From Pseudochrobactrum kiredjianiae (GTDB lineage: Bacteria; Pseudomonadota; Alphaproteobacteria; Rhizobiales; Rhizobiaceae): a DNA stretch of 64,000 bases. The stretch is from NCBI RefSeq assembly GCF_030362795.1, contig NZ_JAUCBM010000009.1, positions 1 through 64,000 of the forward strand, given 5' to 3'. Positions 39,701 to 47,967 of the stretch are shown one piece after another; positions within the stretch are counted from its first letter, which is position 1, and every line of letters starts with the position of its first letter. Under the pieces are notes generated by a model. It did not search any database. It was not told the origin of the DNA and saw nothing but the letters and a program-made list of their open reading frames with translations. Made by a program: the position numbers and the translations under genes.

Positions 39701-41627
39701 TATTCCATATCATACTCATACATTTGATATTCCCACAGCCTCAGAGGGCGAAATTCGTGCTGGCCTTGAAGCTGGTAAAGCTATTACGCCGGATCGGTTA
39801 TTTCCGGTGTTGGCTGATAAAGCTGACAAGGCAACCACACTCGCCGGTTATGGTATCACTGATGCGGCTACGAAAGAGCAGGGATTAAAAGCTGATACCG
39901 CTGTTCAGCCGGCACAGGTTTCTGCAGTCGGATTTTCCGGCCGCTATGCTGATCTTCTCAATAAGCCTAATCTCGGCGATGCATCGACCATGAATGTTGG
40001 CACATCGGCTGGAACTATTGCTGCAGGTGATGATGCTCGCATTGTTGGTGCCGTACAGAAGGCCACTACAGTTACAGCAGGCGCTGGACTTGCCGGTGGC
40101 GGTACACTGGCAACGAATATCGCGGTCGCATTGTCGTCAACTTCACTCGCATCGCTGGCTTTGGCAGATTCAGCAGTGCAACCGGCTGCATTGCTTGCAT
40201 ATGCAACAAAGACCGAATTAATAGCCGGTCTGACTGGAAAGTCTGATGTTGGGCATAAGCATCCGATCAGTGATGTGACCGGCCTACAAAATGCACTTGA
40301 TGCAAAAGCGGCAACTATTCACACGCATTCAATTGTACAAGTTACAGGGTTGCAAACTGCTCTTGATAGCAAAGCCACCATTGAACAAGGTGGTAAGGCT
40401 GACACTGCAGTGCAGCCAGCAGACATCGCTAATTTTACAACCAAGTCAGAAATGAGCCTAGGCTTAGACGCAAAACTTGATGCGGGTGCGCAAGCTGTTG
40501 ATAGCGCCCTATTGAACGGTCAGACGGCTGCGCAAATTATTAACGGTCTGGCGAAGACAAGCGATCTCGGGGCTTTGGCCTCGAAATCGAAAGTAGATAT
40601 CGATGATATCAATGCTACTGGAAACGCAAGCGGCCTTACGGTTCTTTATGGCGATGGTGTGTGGCGCGTTCCGACCGGCGGTGGCGGTGGGGGCGGTATG
40701 GATGCGACCGTCTACGATCCTCGCGGCATTGGCGGTGACGCATTTCTCCAGTCGAACATGACAGAAGGCCTTGACGCTAAAATTTTGACTGCAGACGAGC
40801 GAGCAGGCATCGCGGCTAACACGGCCGCCCGCCACAGCCACAGCAATAAGGCCGTTCTCGACGCGACCACGGCCTCGTATCTCGCAGCGGAAAAAACGAA
40901 ACTTGCAGGTATCCCGTCAAATGCCACGGCCAACACTGGCACAGTCACAAGCGTTGCTGTTGCCGTTCCTACAGGGCTTTCCGTGGCTGGCTCCCCGATT
41001 ACAAGCACCGGAACGATCACGATAACGTATTCGTCCGGATATGTGGGGTACACAACTACCGAAAAGACAAAACTGGCAGGCATCACTGCGGGAGCGCAGG
41101 TTAACGTCCCGCAGGTACAGTCCGATTGGAACGCGGCTTCGGGAGTGTCGGCTATTCAAAACAAGCCGTTGCTTGGGACGGCCGCAGCACAAAACATGGA
41201 AGCATTCGCAACCTCTGGCCAAGGTAACAAGGCGGATAACGCAGTACGGTACAACGAGGCTCAAGCGCTCACAGACCCGCAAAAAGCGCAAGTACGTGCT
41301 AACATAGGTGCTTCGAATTTCGGCGAAGTCCAGACTTGGCAAGACTTAGCCGGAAGCAGAGTTCCAGATACCGTTTATGTTAACAACACGGGTAAGCCAA
41401 TCTTCGTGAGCATGACGGCTGTTGATGCTATGGGCATGGATAGGTTTGTTAAAGGGGAGTTGCAGATCGTCGATCCCACGAATGTGCTTCTCGGGGGCTA
41501 CACAAATGGCGCTTCGGGGGTGCAAGTGGCTCAAGGCATCGTGCCCGCAGGCGCTTCGTATAAGGCTATTTGGCAGGGTGGTTTTGATCCAGCCGAGGCT
41601 GTTTTTCTTTGGAGTGAATTCCGATGA
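39693..41627 (+). CDS. tail fibre protein
   Basis: A 644-residue repetitive protein. The recurring units 'LAGYGITDAATKEQGLKADTAVQPAQ', 'GLQNALDAKAATIHTHSIVQVTGLQTALDSKA' and 'LLNKPNLGD' are typical trimeric fibre shaft elements. The C-terminal domain (about 550-644) is unique and probably binds the receptor. The assembly gene follows with a four-base overlap. There is no chaperone domain on the fibre itself. Confidence 0.85.
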   Translation: MVDIPYHTHTFDIPTASEGEIRAGLEAGKAITPDRLFPVLADKADKATTLAGYGITDAATKEQGLKADTAVQPAQVSAVGFSGRYADLLNKPNLGDASTMNVGTSAGTIAAGDDARIVGAVQKATTVTAGAGLAGGGTLATNIAVALSSTSLASLALADSAVQPAALLAYATKTELIAGLTGKSDVGHKHPISDVTGLQNALDAKAATIHTHSIVQVTGLQTALDSKATIEQGGKADTAVQPADIANFTTKSEMSLGLDAKLDAGAQAVDSALLNGQTAAQIINGLAKTSDLGALASKSKVDIDDINATGNASGLTVLYGDGVWRVPTGGGGGGGMDATVYDPRGIGGDAFLQSNMTEGLDAKILTADERAGIAANTAARHSHSNKAVLDATTASYLAAEKTKLAGIPSNATANTGTVTSVAVAVPTGLSVAGSPITSTGTITITYSSGYVGYTTTEKTKLAGITAGAQVNVPQVQSDWNAASGVSAIQNKPLLGTAAAQNMEAFATSGQGNKADNAVRYNEAQALTDPQKAQVRANIGASNFGEVQTWQDLAGSRVPDTVYVNNTGKPIFVSMTAVDAMGMDRFVKGELQIVDPTNVLLGGYTNGASGVQVAQGIVPAGASYKAIWQGGFDPAEAVFLWSEFR

Positions 41628-42061
41628 TCAGAGAGTTTGGATTTATCCACCCAGAACGAGGCTACTTCCAAGTTGTTGGTGGTATGCCAGATGCTGCTGA
41701 CTATGGAGAGGGAACAATCGCAACGCCTTTGCGACCAAGTGTAAATCACATCTGGCAAAATAATTCATGGGTTCACGTGGCACCTTCAAAGCCAACGCCG
41801 GAAGAGTTGCGAGCTCGCATGCCGCCAATCACCAAGCGCCAGCTGCGTCTGACATTGGTGCGTAATGGCATTTCTCTGGCTCAAGTGGAGCAATCTATCG
41901 CAGCCATGCCGGAAGGGCTTGAAAAACAAGAAGCTGAAATCGAATGGCAGGACGCATCGCAGTTTAATCGCTTGCATCTAACTTTGTTGCTGGTGGCAAC
42001 TGCACTTAGTTTAACGCCGGAACAGGTAGATGCTATGTGGGAAGCAGCTCTAATAGTGTAA
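41624..42061 (+). CDS. tail fibre assembly-like protein
   Basis: A 145-residue protein. It begins 'IHPERGYFQVVGGMPDAADYGEG' and has the 'WQNNSWVHV' and 'RQLRLTLVRNGISLAQVEQSI' patterns of small proteins that follow tail fibre genes. It may help folding or be a fibre tip part. It is the last gene of the late operon. Confidence 0.65.
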   Translation: MIREFGFIHPERGYFQVVGGMPDAADYGEGTIATPLRPSVNHIWQNNSWVHVAPSKPTPEELRARMPPITKRQLRLTLVRNGISLAQVEQSIAAMPEGLEKQEAEIEWQDASQFNRLHLTLLLVATALSLTPEQVDAMWEAALIV

Positions 42062-42114
42062 AGTCGCTATAGATTACTGGCAGCACGATGCGAATATCAC
42101 GACAAAAATTGAAG

Positions 42115-42142
42115 GCCCGAACATTGTGGTGCTCGGGCTTAA
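42115..42142. terminator. hairpin at end of tail operon
   Basis: A GCCCGA/TCGGGC stem with a 12-base loop and a short T run lies between convergent genes. Confidence 0.5.
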
Positions 42143-42153
42143 TAGCAGACTTA

Positions 42154-42456
42154 TTATGCTGATAACTGGCCATCATTGGTTGATGATTGGCTCATCCATG
42201 GGATGGGGCCTTTAGGCTCGTCAAGAATGCCGCGCTTGCGGGCAAAGCCTTTGATTGCATTTCGCGCTACTTCTAACGGTTTAACACCATCATGCGCATC
42301 ACAACATGCTTTCCAAGCAGTTTCATATATCAAGTCACGATCATCTTCTGGCCATTCATGCAGAAAGATCAGTGCATCATGAATGCTGGCAATTTCTAAA
42401 GTCAAATAACTACCGCTCTTAACGAAAACGGGCTTGTCAAACAAACGGTCGCTCAC
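42154..42456 (-). CDS. DUF982 family protein
   Basis: A 100-residue protein with 'IHDALIFLHEWPEDDRDLIYETAWKACCDAHDG' and 'ARNAIKGFARKRGI', the pattern of DUF982, a family largely restricted to Rhizobiales and often on plasmids. Function is unknown. It occupies the same slot (tail fibre to endolysin) that holds the acyltransferase in the older prophage. Confidence 0.8.
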   Translation of the reverse strand: MSDRLFDKPVFVKSGSYLTLEIASIHDALIFLHEWPEDDRDLIYETAWKACCDAHDGVKPLEVARNAIKGFARKRGILDEPKGPIPWMSQSSTNDGQLSA

Positions 42457-42551
42457 AGAGGCCTCCTTAATCCGAACGATTTGTGTTGGAGTGACAGCTT
42501 TGATTTAGTGAGCGTAATCCTCATTTCAAGATAAGTTTTGAAAGGAACGCT

Positions 42552-43304
42552 ATGCGTGAGACCTTAACAACTGCGCTTGACCTAATGTTTGGTCATGAAG
42601 GCGGATATGTAAACAACCCGAAAGACCCGGGCGGTGCGACCAAATACGGCATCACACACAGGACATTGGCAGCACATCGCGGCGTTTCCAGCGTTTCACC
42701 GGCACAGGTCAAAGCCTTATCCAAAGAGGAAGCCACCGAGATTTACCGGCGCTCTTATTGGGTGCAGTCGGGGGGCGATCTGCTTCCAGTTGGCATTGAC
42801 TTCATGGCATTCGATTATGGTGTGAACAGCGGTCCCGCACAGGGGGTTAAGTCACTACAGCGTGTTGTTGGTGTAACCGTTGACGGCATTGTGGGGGGCC
42901 AAACTGTTGCTGCAGTGAAGTCTTATAAAGGCGATCTTATTGCTGCTTATGCGGCGGAGCGTTTGCGCTTCATGAAGTCGCTCAAAACATGGGCGACCTT
43001 TGGGCGGGGCTGGCAAAAGCGGGTGATGAATGTGGAGACACAGGCACGTAAACTTCTCCAAGGTGTTATTGTAGTTGCTGACACCCCTGTGGCTCCTGCC
43101 AAAGCCAACCCCAGAGATCAGTCAATCACAGAAACACTGAAAAAACCAGAGGCATGGGCATCAGCCGGCGGGTTACTTTCAGGTCTTGGTGGCATGGCTT
43201 CCGGTACGGGGCCGATCCAGTGGGCGCTTGCTATCATCATGGTCGGGGCATTTGCCACCGGTGCGTATTTCCTGATTAAGCGCATGCAGGATCAGGCGGC
43301 ATGA
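42552..43304 (+). CDS. GH108 endolysin (N-acetylmuramidase) with C-terminal membrane segment
   Basis: A 250-residue enzyme. The GH108 motif 'GHEGGYVNNPKDPGGATKYG' carries the catalytic Glu16. 'FDYGVNSGPAQGVKSLQRVVG' and a PG_binding_3-like part (about 85-170) follow. The C-terminal 50 residues repeat, nearly unchanged, those of the GH24 enzyme at 2969-3625, including the single hydrophobic helix. It cleaves peptidoglycan at lysis. It overlaps the Rz-like gene in ATGA. Confidence 0.9.
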   Translation: MRETLTTALDLMFGHEGGYVNNPKDPGGATKYGITHRTLAAHRGVSSVSPAQVKALSKEEATEIYRRSYWVQSGGDLLPVGIDFMAFDYGVNSGPAQGVKSLQRVVGVTVDGIVGGQTVAAVKSYKGDLIAAYAAERLRFMKSLKTWATFGRGWQKRVMNVETQARKLLQGVIVVADTPVAPAKANPRDQSITETLKKPEAWASAGGLLSGLGGMASGTGPIQWALAIIMVGAFATGAYFLIKRMQDQAA

Positions 43305-43561
43305 GGCTGACACTTCAACACATCATTGGTGCGGTAATCGGAGGGGCAGTTTCAGGCCTCTTTTTTTATGCGCTTGGTACTCATGACGGCAAGCAGCAGG
43401 CGGCATTGAAGGCCGCTCAAGACGTGACGCAGGCAATCCAGAACAGGGCAGGGATTAATGAGACAATCAACAATATGGATAGCGTTGCTCTGTGCCGTGA
43501 GCTTGGCGGGGTGCGCGACCAGTGCGAGCAATTGCGCGGGTTGGCAGAAGATCAGCGTTAA
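43301..43561 (+). CDS. Rz-like inner-membrane spanin
   Basis: An 86-residue protein with one N-terminal helix ('IIGAVIGGAVSGLFFYAL') and a helical periplasmic part. It is almost identical to 3622-3882 and contains the start of the nested lipoprotein gene. Confidence 0.7.
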   Translation: MRLTLQHIIGAVIGGAVSGLFFYALGTHDGKQQAALKAAQDVTQAIQNRAGINETINNMDSVALCRELGGVRDQCEQLRGLAEDQR

Positions 43562-43658
43562 ACCGGAAACTGCGGTCTACCTGGCTGGTAATGATCAGAC
43601 TACAGGCAAGGGCGTTGCTGGTCACAATGCATACGGGAAAAAAGCGGGGTGCTGGTGA
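43458..43658 (+). CDS. Rz1-like lipoprotein, nested
   Basis: A 66-residue lipoprotein ('LLCAVSLAGC', acylated Cys 19) starting 104 bases inside the Rz-like gene in another frame. It closely matches 3779-3979. Two-gene spanin function is inferred from the architecture. Confidence 0.7.
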   Translation: MRQSTIWIALLCAVSLAGCATSASNCAGWQKISVKPETAVYLAGNDQTTGKGVAGHNAYGKKAGCW

Positions 43659-43951
43659 TGTCTCCAACCGAGAATGATTTTGACCTGCGCTCACGTGTGG
43701 TTGGTAACGAGCATCAAATGACGGCTATGGCCTTGCGCGTTACCAGTCTTGAGCAATGGCAGCGACAAGCTGAACTGGCCGATGCCCGCAAAGATGAGCA
43801 GTGGAAGCACATGGATAACCGGTTCAATGATCTTGAAAAGAAAATATCCGGCGTGAGTGATACGTTAGCAAAAGTCGTATGGCTGATCATAAGTGCGCTA
43901 ATTTTAGGAGTAATCAGCTTTATGATCAAAGGTGGTTTCAATATGCCATAA
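43658..43951 (+). CDS. XhlA-like coiled-coil membrane protein, holin candidate
   Basis: A 97-residue protein. A polar coiled-coil part ('HMDNRFNDLEKKISGVSDTL') leads into a single C-terminal helix ('VVWLIISALILGVISFMI'), the layout of haemolysin XhlA proteins that act with holins. It starts in a TGATG overlap with the Rz1-like gene. The cassette lacks any other holin candidate, apart from the helix on the endolysin itself. Confidence 0.65.
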   Translation: MSPTENDFDLRSRVVGNEHQMTAMALRVTSLEQWQRQAELADARKDEQWKHMDNRFNDLEKKISGVSDTLAKVVWLIISALILGVISFMIKGGFNMP

Positions 43952-44164
43952 TCAGCTTTTTGGTTTTGTTTTTCTCGACTTTGCAGGCGCAGTGATCTGA
44001 ACTTGAGCTAATCTCTGCGCTTTTAATCGAGCAGTTTTTTCATCACGATTTCGGACATTCTCATCGATTTCATTTGTAAGACGTTCATGAGAATTTGATT
44101 GCATTTGAGTTTTTTGAAAAGCAATTTCCGCATTTTGACGCAGCAAGCTGTGCATTGATTTCAT
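43952..44164 (-). CDS. hypothetical basic helical protein (70 aa)
   Basis: A charged helical protein ('LLRQNAEIAFQKTQMQSN', 'LKAQRLAQVQ') with a Lys-rich tail. It converges on the lysis cassette with stops touching. No known family. Confidence 0.5.
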   Translation of the reverse strand: MKSMHSLLRQNAEIAFQKTQMQSNSHERLTNEIDENVRNRDEKTARLKAQRLAQVQITAPAKSRKTKPKS

Positions 44165-44285
44165 TTAGTAAGCCAATCATTATCTGAGAAATAAAAAAAG
44201 GCCAGACAAAATGCCTGACCTCTATTGGTATTATATTCGCTCCGGTGCCAGTACATCCGTGGTCAAAGGAGGGAACTATACCGAA

Positions 44286-44495
44286 TTATGCTGCTTGCAG
44301 ATTGCAAGCTGACATTTTGCCTGACTTATTGTCACGCTCAAGATCGTAGCCGAGCTTCTGGCCTTCAACGATTTCACGCATACCTGCGCGTTCGACAGCT
44401 GAGATGTGAACGAAAACATCGCCCTCACCATTGTCAGGCTGAATGAAGCCGAAGCCTTTAGTGGAATTAAACCATTTAACTGTGCCAGTGGTCAT
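44286..44495 (-). CDS. cold-shock domain protein (CspA family)
   Basis: A 69-residue OB-fold protein with both RNA-binding motifs, 'KGFGFIQ' and 'VFVHIS'. The start at 44495 has an AAAGGG site. A longer frame to 44603 adds a non-family extension. A phage-borne copy may act as an RNA chaperone or antiterminator in the lysogen or during infection. It lies in the right-end cargo slot, with a long AT-rich leader upstream as in host csp genes. Confidence 0.9.
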   Translation of the reverse strand: MTTGTVKWFNSTKGFGFIQPDNGEGDVFVHISAVERAGMREIVEGQKLGYDLERDNKSGKMSACNLQAA

Positions 44496-44764
44496 AATGA
44501 ACCCTTTCATAGCAAGAATAGAAAACTCACGCGGAAATACGCGGTGAGAGTGATAGCGATTTTTTGAGATGAAAGGTTCGTCAAGGGCGCAAAGGCTGCG
44601 CAAAAAGCAAAGCTAAACAAGCAAATATCGATAATCACAACATAGAGTGAACTATTTGGAATGTCAACCAGTAGTTACGATGTAAAATATTTTCTATTTT
44701 TGGTTGTTGATTGTGCAGGAAATTTGACATCACAAAAGTACTCGATAGGGCAAATTAGGTGCGT

Positions 44765-44941
44765 TCACTTAGGTGTTTTTTTGCCGTCTGATTTATGGTC
44801 ATAGCAGAACCATTCAACGCCATACCGACCAGCAAAGCCATAAGCTCCCCATTCTTTGCAGCCTTCATGCATGCACCAATGGATATAGAGTGCTGACTGT
44901 TTAGCTGGTTTGGTTTCCCATGGTGGTGTGTCGTCGCTCAT
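44765..44941 (-). CDS. small Cys/His protein (58 aa)
   Basis: The frame is too short for most gene callers. It contains 'YIHWCMHEGCKEWGAYGF' and 'VEWFCYDHKSDG', three cysteines and several histidines in a spacing that could bind zinc. It stops 19 bases before the next frame's region and is one of three such genes in a row. Confidence 0.55.
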   Translation of the reverse strand: MSDDTPPWETKPAKQSALYIHWCMHEGCKEWGAYGFAGRYGVEWFCYDHKSDGKKTPK

Positions 44942-44957
44942 TTCGTCTTGTCCTTAT

Positions 44958-45221
44958 TCAAAACGGTCTCTTACTAATGCTATCATCATGATAAACAAAA
45001 TATTCTCCGCCTAAATCGACCTGACCGGCAAGAATTTCAACTTCTGTGTTTCCACGAAAACTGCACACATGACATCGTAGTCTGCGTGGCAGTGTATTTA
45101 TCTCCACCGCTTCACCGCACATAATTGCCATGAAACGTGAAGGGATTTCACGTGTACGCCCACAGCCGCCGCACGTTATGCGGAGTAAGTCCAAAGGACT
45201 GAGGCTGCATAAAGTTGGCAT
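44958..45221 (-). CDS. zinc-ribbon hypothetical protein (87 aa)
   Basis: It contains two CxxC-type pairs ('ITCGGCGRTREIP', 'LRCHVCSFRGNTEVE'), a small zinc ribbon. It touches the stop of the next upstream gene. No known family. It may bind nucleic acid or protein. Confidence 0.65.
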   Translation of the reverse strand: MPTLCSLSPLDLLRITCGGCGRTREIPSRFMAIMCGEAVEINTLPRRLRCHVCSFRGNTEVEILAGQVDLGGEYFVYHDDSISKRPF

Positions 45222-45475
45222 TATGCCAAGCCCCCGACAAAGCCTGACATTTCGTCTTGTCTATCCATAGCCATGCGCATGCGGCCTCGGCAGCCTTGCG
45301 CTTTGCATCGGGCACGGTTTTCGATTTCGTCCAGATAAAGCTGTTCACGGCCTCTAGCCGTGCAGATCGTTGCCTTAGTGATATAGACAAGCCTGCTGCA
45401 TTTTTTGCAGATCATTTCTATTCGTTGCTCGTCGGCCAGATCGCCGACCTTATATTTTGTTTTCCAGCTGCCCAT
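45221..45475 (-). CDS. zinc-ribbon hypothetical protein (84 aa)
   Basis: Two Cys pairs ('MICKKCSRLVYITK', 'ARCKAQGCRGRM') form a likely zinc ribbon. It starts at the base where the polymerase gene stops, so the two are coupled. A fragment of a homologue survives at 5872-5966 in the older prophage block. Confidence 0.65.
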   Translation of the reverse strand: MGSWKTKYKVGDLADEQRIEMICKKCSRLVYITKATICTARGREQLYLDEIENRARCKAQGCRGRMRMAMDRQDEMSGFVGGLA

Positions 45476-46749
45476 CAGTAGAAGTCCTCTGCCGATGGGA
45501 TCCGAACATAACTGATCTTACCGCCAACATGACCGCCTGCAGGTGGCTTCCATTCTCCCATATGCACAATCGTGCTGGAGTATTTGGCATTCAGTGCATC
45601 CATTGCGCCGTTGGCTCTTTCCCACTTCTGTCTGATTACATCGTCGTTATTGAAAATATCCAGCTGACGGGCATTGGCTTGGCTCAAATCAGCAAGGGTT
45701 ATCCCGACACGAAATATGGTTGCGTTGCGCGGCAGTTCACGGCGCACATAATCCCATAGCAATCTATGGGCTGTCATAATGGCTTGCTCATCGTTAACTG
45801 TTGGCATTTTCACAATGCGGAACCATGAGCCATCGCGGACTGACAACCAAAGCCATAAGGCCTCAGCATAATATTCCTCGCGCCGTAAGCGCCTGCCAGC
45901 CTTTACAAGCAGAAGGCGGGCAATCTCATAAGCTCCGTTGATGCTGCGGCTCTCAGGCGGCAATACTCGGCCATGACCAAACATGCCGCGCTTTTGCGGT
46001 ATGGCTTGGATATCGTAACCATGGAGGGCGTACCAAAGGCGCTCACCATTCACACTGCGCCAGATTTTCCGCATGTGCTTGGGCTGCAGCTTATAAAGCT
46101 GCTCGGTGGTGATGACTTGGCTATGGGCAAGGCGCATTCGCATATTATCGCCAACGCCTGGCACATCGGCCAGTTTCACCTTAAATAATGGGTTTGGCAT
46201 CATGTGCGGGTGCCAGATCGCTAAGCCGTTGCCATATTGGCCGGCTCTTTTACTGGCATCCTTGCCAGCTTTGCAGGCCATCTTCGCTAACTGCCGGTTC
46301 GCTGCAAAGCCAATAGAGCTGGTGATGAACTCGCCGACATTCAGTTTTATTGTTTCCTTGATTTTATGGGCGAGCGCTTCCGGATCGCGCCGATTGCGCT
46401 CGTCCAGAATGCAGGTCAGTTCATCAATGCTTTTGGCTGTATCGATTGCAATGACGGATTCAATTTCGCAGAGCAGGGCGTTATGCGCACGTCGGTATAG
46501 GTCAGGATTTTGCGGTACTAATATTATATCGGGACACAGTGCTTTTGCGTCCTTAATCTTCATGACGTTTTTCACGCCATAGGCTTTAGCTTCCTTTGAG
46601 CAGGCAATGACCGCCGTCCGGTCTGTACCTTCAAAAGGCACGATGCCAACTGGTCTGCCGCGCAAGCGTTTATCGCATTGCTGGGCTACGCTAGCAAAAA
46701 AGCCGTCAAAGTCGAGGTATAAGCGTTCAATCGTTTCTGGCTTACGCAT
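45475..46749 (-). CDS. Y-family DNA polymerase (DinB/UmuC-like)
   Basis: A 424-residue protein. The catalytic carboxylates are in 'LYLDFDGFFASV' and 'AKSIDELTC'. 'VIACSKEAKAYGVKN' in the fingers, 'TSSIGFAANRQLAKMA' in the palm and 'LADVPGVGDNMRMRL' in the thumb match the family, and a little-finger domain follows. It copies damaged templates. Its length fits a full enzyme without an added clamp-binding domain. Expression on the prophage edge beside attR suggests SOS or early use. A fragment of a second copy lies at 8200-8296. Confidence 0.88.
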   Translation of the reverse strand: MRKPETIERLYLDFDGFFASVAQQCDKRLRGRPVGIVPFEGTDRTAVIACSKEAKAYGVKNVMKIKDAKALCPDIILVPQNPDLYRRAHNALLCEIESVIAIDTAKSIDELTCILDERNRRDPEALAHKIKETIKLNVGEFITSSIGFAANRQLAKMACKAGKDASKRAGQYGNGLAIWHPHMMPNPLFKVKLADVPGVGDNMRMRLAHSQVITTEQLYKLQPKHMRKIWRSVNGERLWYALHGYDIQAIPQKRGMFGHGRVLPPESRSINGAYEIARLLLVKAGRRLRREEYYAEALWLWLSVRDGSWFRIVKMPTVNDEQAIMTAHRLLWDYVRRELPRNATIFRVGITLADLSQANARQLDIFNNDDVIRQKWERANGAMDALNAKYSSTIVHMGEWKPPAGGHVGGKISYVRIPSAEDFY

Positions 46750-47058
46750 GGCACAGCAAATCCGTGGCGCAAACGAGTGCGCAAAATAGTGGTCACAATT
46801 TTTAAATTACAATTCTGTTCTACAAATGTTCTCTTATCGAAAAAGAGTCAAGACAGATTCGAGAGAGCTAATAGATGCTGTGAATTGGTGTGGATGAATT
46901 TCGCTTGAGCTTTTGATTCTTTAAAGCGCTCGTTGCGATTCCGACTGCACGGATTTTGCACGGATGCACGGGTTTATTCGCGCTATGTTCCGTGCGTTTG
47001 TGCAGAAATGAAAAAAACGCCCGAATGAGGCGCTTTGCATCTATTTGAATTCTTTGGG
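46750..47058. other. right arm of prophage B, non-coding
   Basis: No gene is seen. It holds TGCACGGAT at 46946-46954 and 46957-46965 and a further GCACGG, with an inverted CCGTGC nearby, likely integrase arm sites. The promoter of the leftward polymerase operon should also be here. A diverged copy lies at 8297-8593. Confidence 0.65.
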
Positions 47059-47112
47059 AAAACTGGTGCTGCGAGGGAGGATTGAACTCCCGACCTCTCC
47101 ATTACCAATGGA
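47059..47112. repeat. attR: core repeat within tRNA-Thr
   Basis: Identical to 8594-8647 over 54 bp. Here the core completes an intact tRNA gene, so integration restores the tRNA 3' end from phage DNA. Confidence 0.92.
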
Positions 47113-47138
47113 GTGCTCTACCACTGAGCTACCGCAGC
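47064..47138 (-). tRNA. tRNA-Thr (anticodon GGT)
   Basis: A 75-nt gene including encoded CCA. The acceptor GCTGCGG pairs with the 3' TCGCAGC. The D arm is GCTC/GAGC, the anticodon stem is CTCCA/TGGAG around loop TTGGTAA, and the T arm is GGGAG/CTCCC with TTCAATC. Its 3' half is duplicated at 8594-8647. It is the integration target of this phage family. Confidence 0.95.
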
Positions 47139-47287
47139 ATGCTGTTCGTTGCGGCGGTTTCTGACATAAGATTTCCGAAACCGCAAGCCATCAAATGCAA
47201 TTCTTTTGTTAAAAGAGTAAAAACTGCTAAAACCTGTGCATATGTATGCTTTTCCAAACAGGTTCGCTGGTGTAAAAGAGTAATATT

Positions 47288-47488
47288 ATGACCGATAAGC
47301 CTGATACACTATCCCAAAAAGACGAAATAGATCAGCGTGCTAAGCGCCGTTCTGAACAATTGCGTGCGAATCTCAAGCGACGTAAAGCGCAGATACGTTC
47401 AAGGCGCTCCGGAGCAGAAGACGAACGCGGGGAAGGGCTGCAAGCAGCCCATGTCCGCCCGAAAGATGAGACGCCTGAAACAGAATAG
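47288..47488 (+). CDS. small conserved basic protein (66 aa)
   Basis: A charged, helical protein ('EIDQRAKRRSEQLRANLKRRKAQIRSRR' in part) with a disordered acidic end. Small proteins of this type are seen next to murA in related genomes. Function is unknown. It is the first chromosomal gene right of the prophage. Confidence 0.65.
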   Translation: MTDKPDTLSQKDEIDQRAKRRSEQLRANLKRRKAQIRSRRSGAEDERGEGLQAAHVRPKDETPETE

Positions 47489-47967
47489 AATTTGGCGCGG
47501 TTAACTTGTGTTTTTGAACACTGGTAAAGATGTGGCCACTCAAAAAATTGAAAATGCACGCTTTGTACAGGCTTTAAGGCGAAACACTTTTGCAGTCGGG
47601 TTATCCGTTTGCTGCAGAAAGGATCATTTCTAAACTTTTTAAGTTTATGAGTGGCTTCTAGGATAGCATTTCTGTGAAATAAGTTCGTGCGCGCAGCTTA
47701 AACGCAACGGATTTATACAGGCTGCAATGAAAATGACGTTTTTTATAACAAAGACACAATTCTGATTGAAAGAGACAGTTGTCTTTGTCGCAAACTGCTT
47801 TATGGCAACAGGAATATTAGCACAGACTTTGCACGGGCAAAGCTATCTGTAACAAAAACCGGAATAGTCAGAAACAGCTTGTGCTGTAACTGTCTGAAAA
47901 CAGGCTGTCTGAAACCATGAAGCATATGCGCTCGGGTGTGAAGATATTGCCGTGAAAGTGAAGAATT
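47489..47967. other. intergenic region upstream of murA
   Basis: No gene, strong hairpin or repeat is seen. The murA promoter presumably lies in the AT-rich part around 47700-47800. Confidence 0.4.

Larger units (their letters stand above)
8594..47112. mobile_element. prophage B, temperate podovirus-like, about 38.5 kb
   Basis: The prophage is bounded by 54-bp direct repeats in tRNA-Thr(GGT). The integrase is next to attL. The early, regulatory, packaging, head, tail and lysis modules are all present and mostly open. P22-type portal and tail hub, an N4-gp56-type coat and no tape measure or contractile-sheath genes point to a short-tailed virion. The known defect is one frameshifted small gene at 19353-19611. 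Confidence 0.9.
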
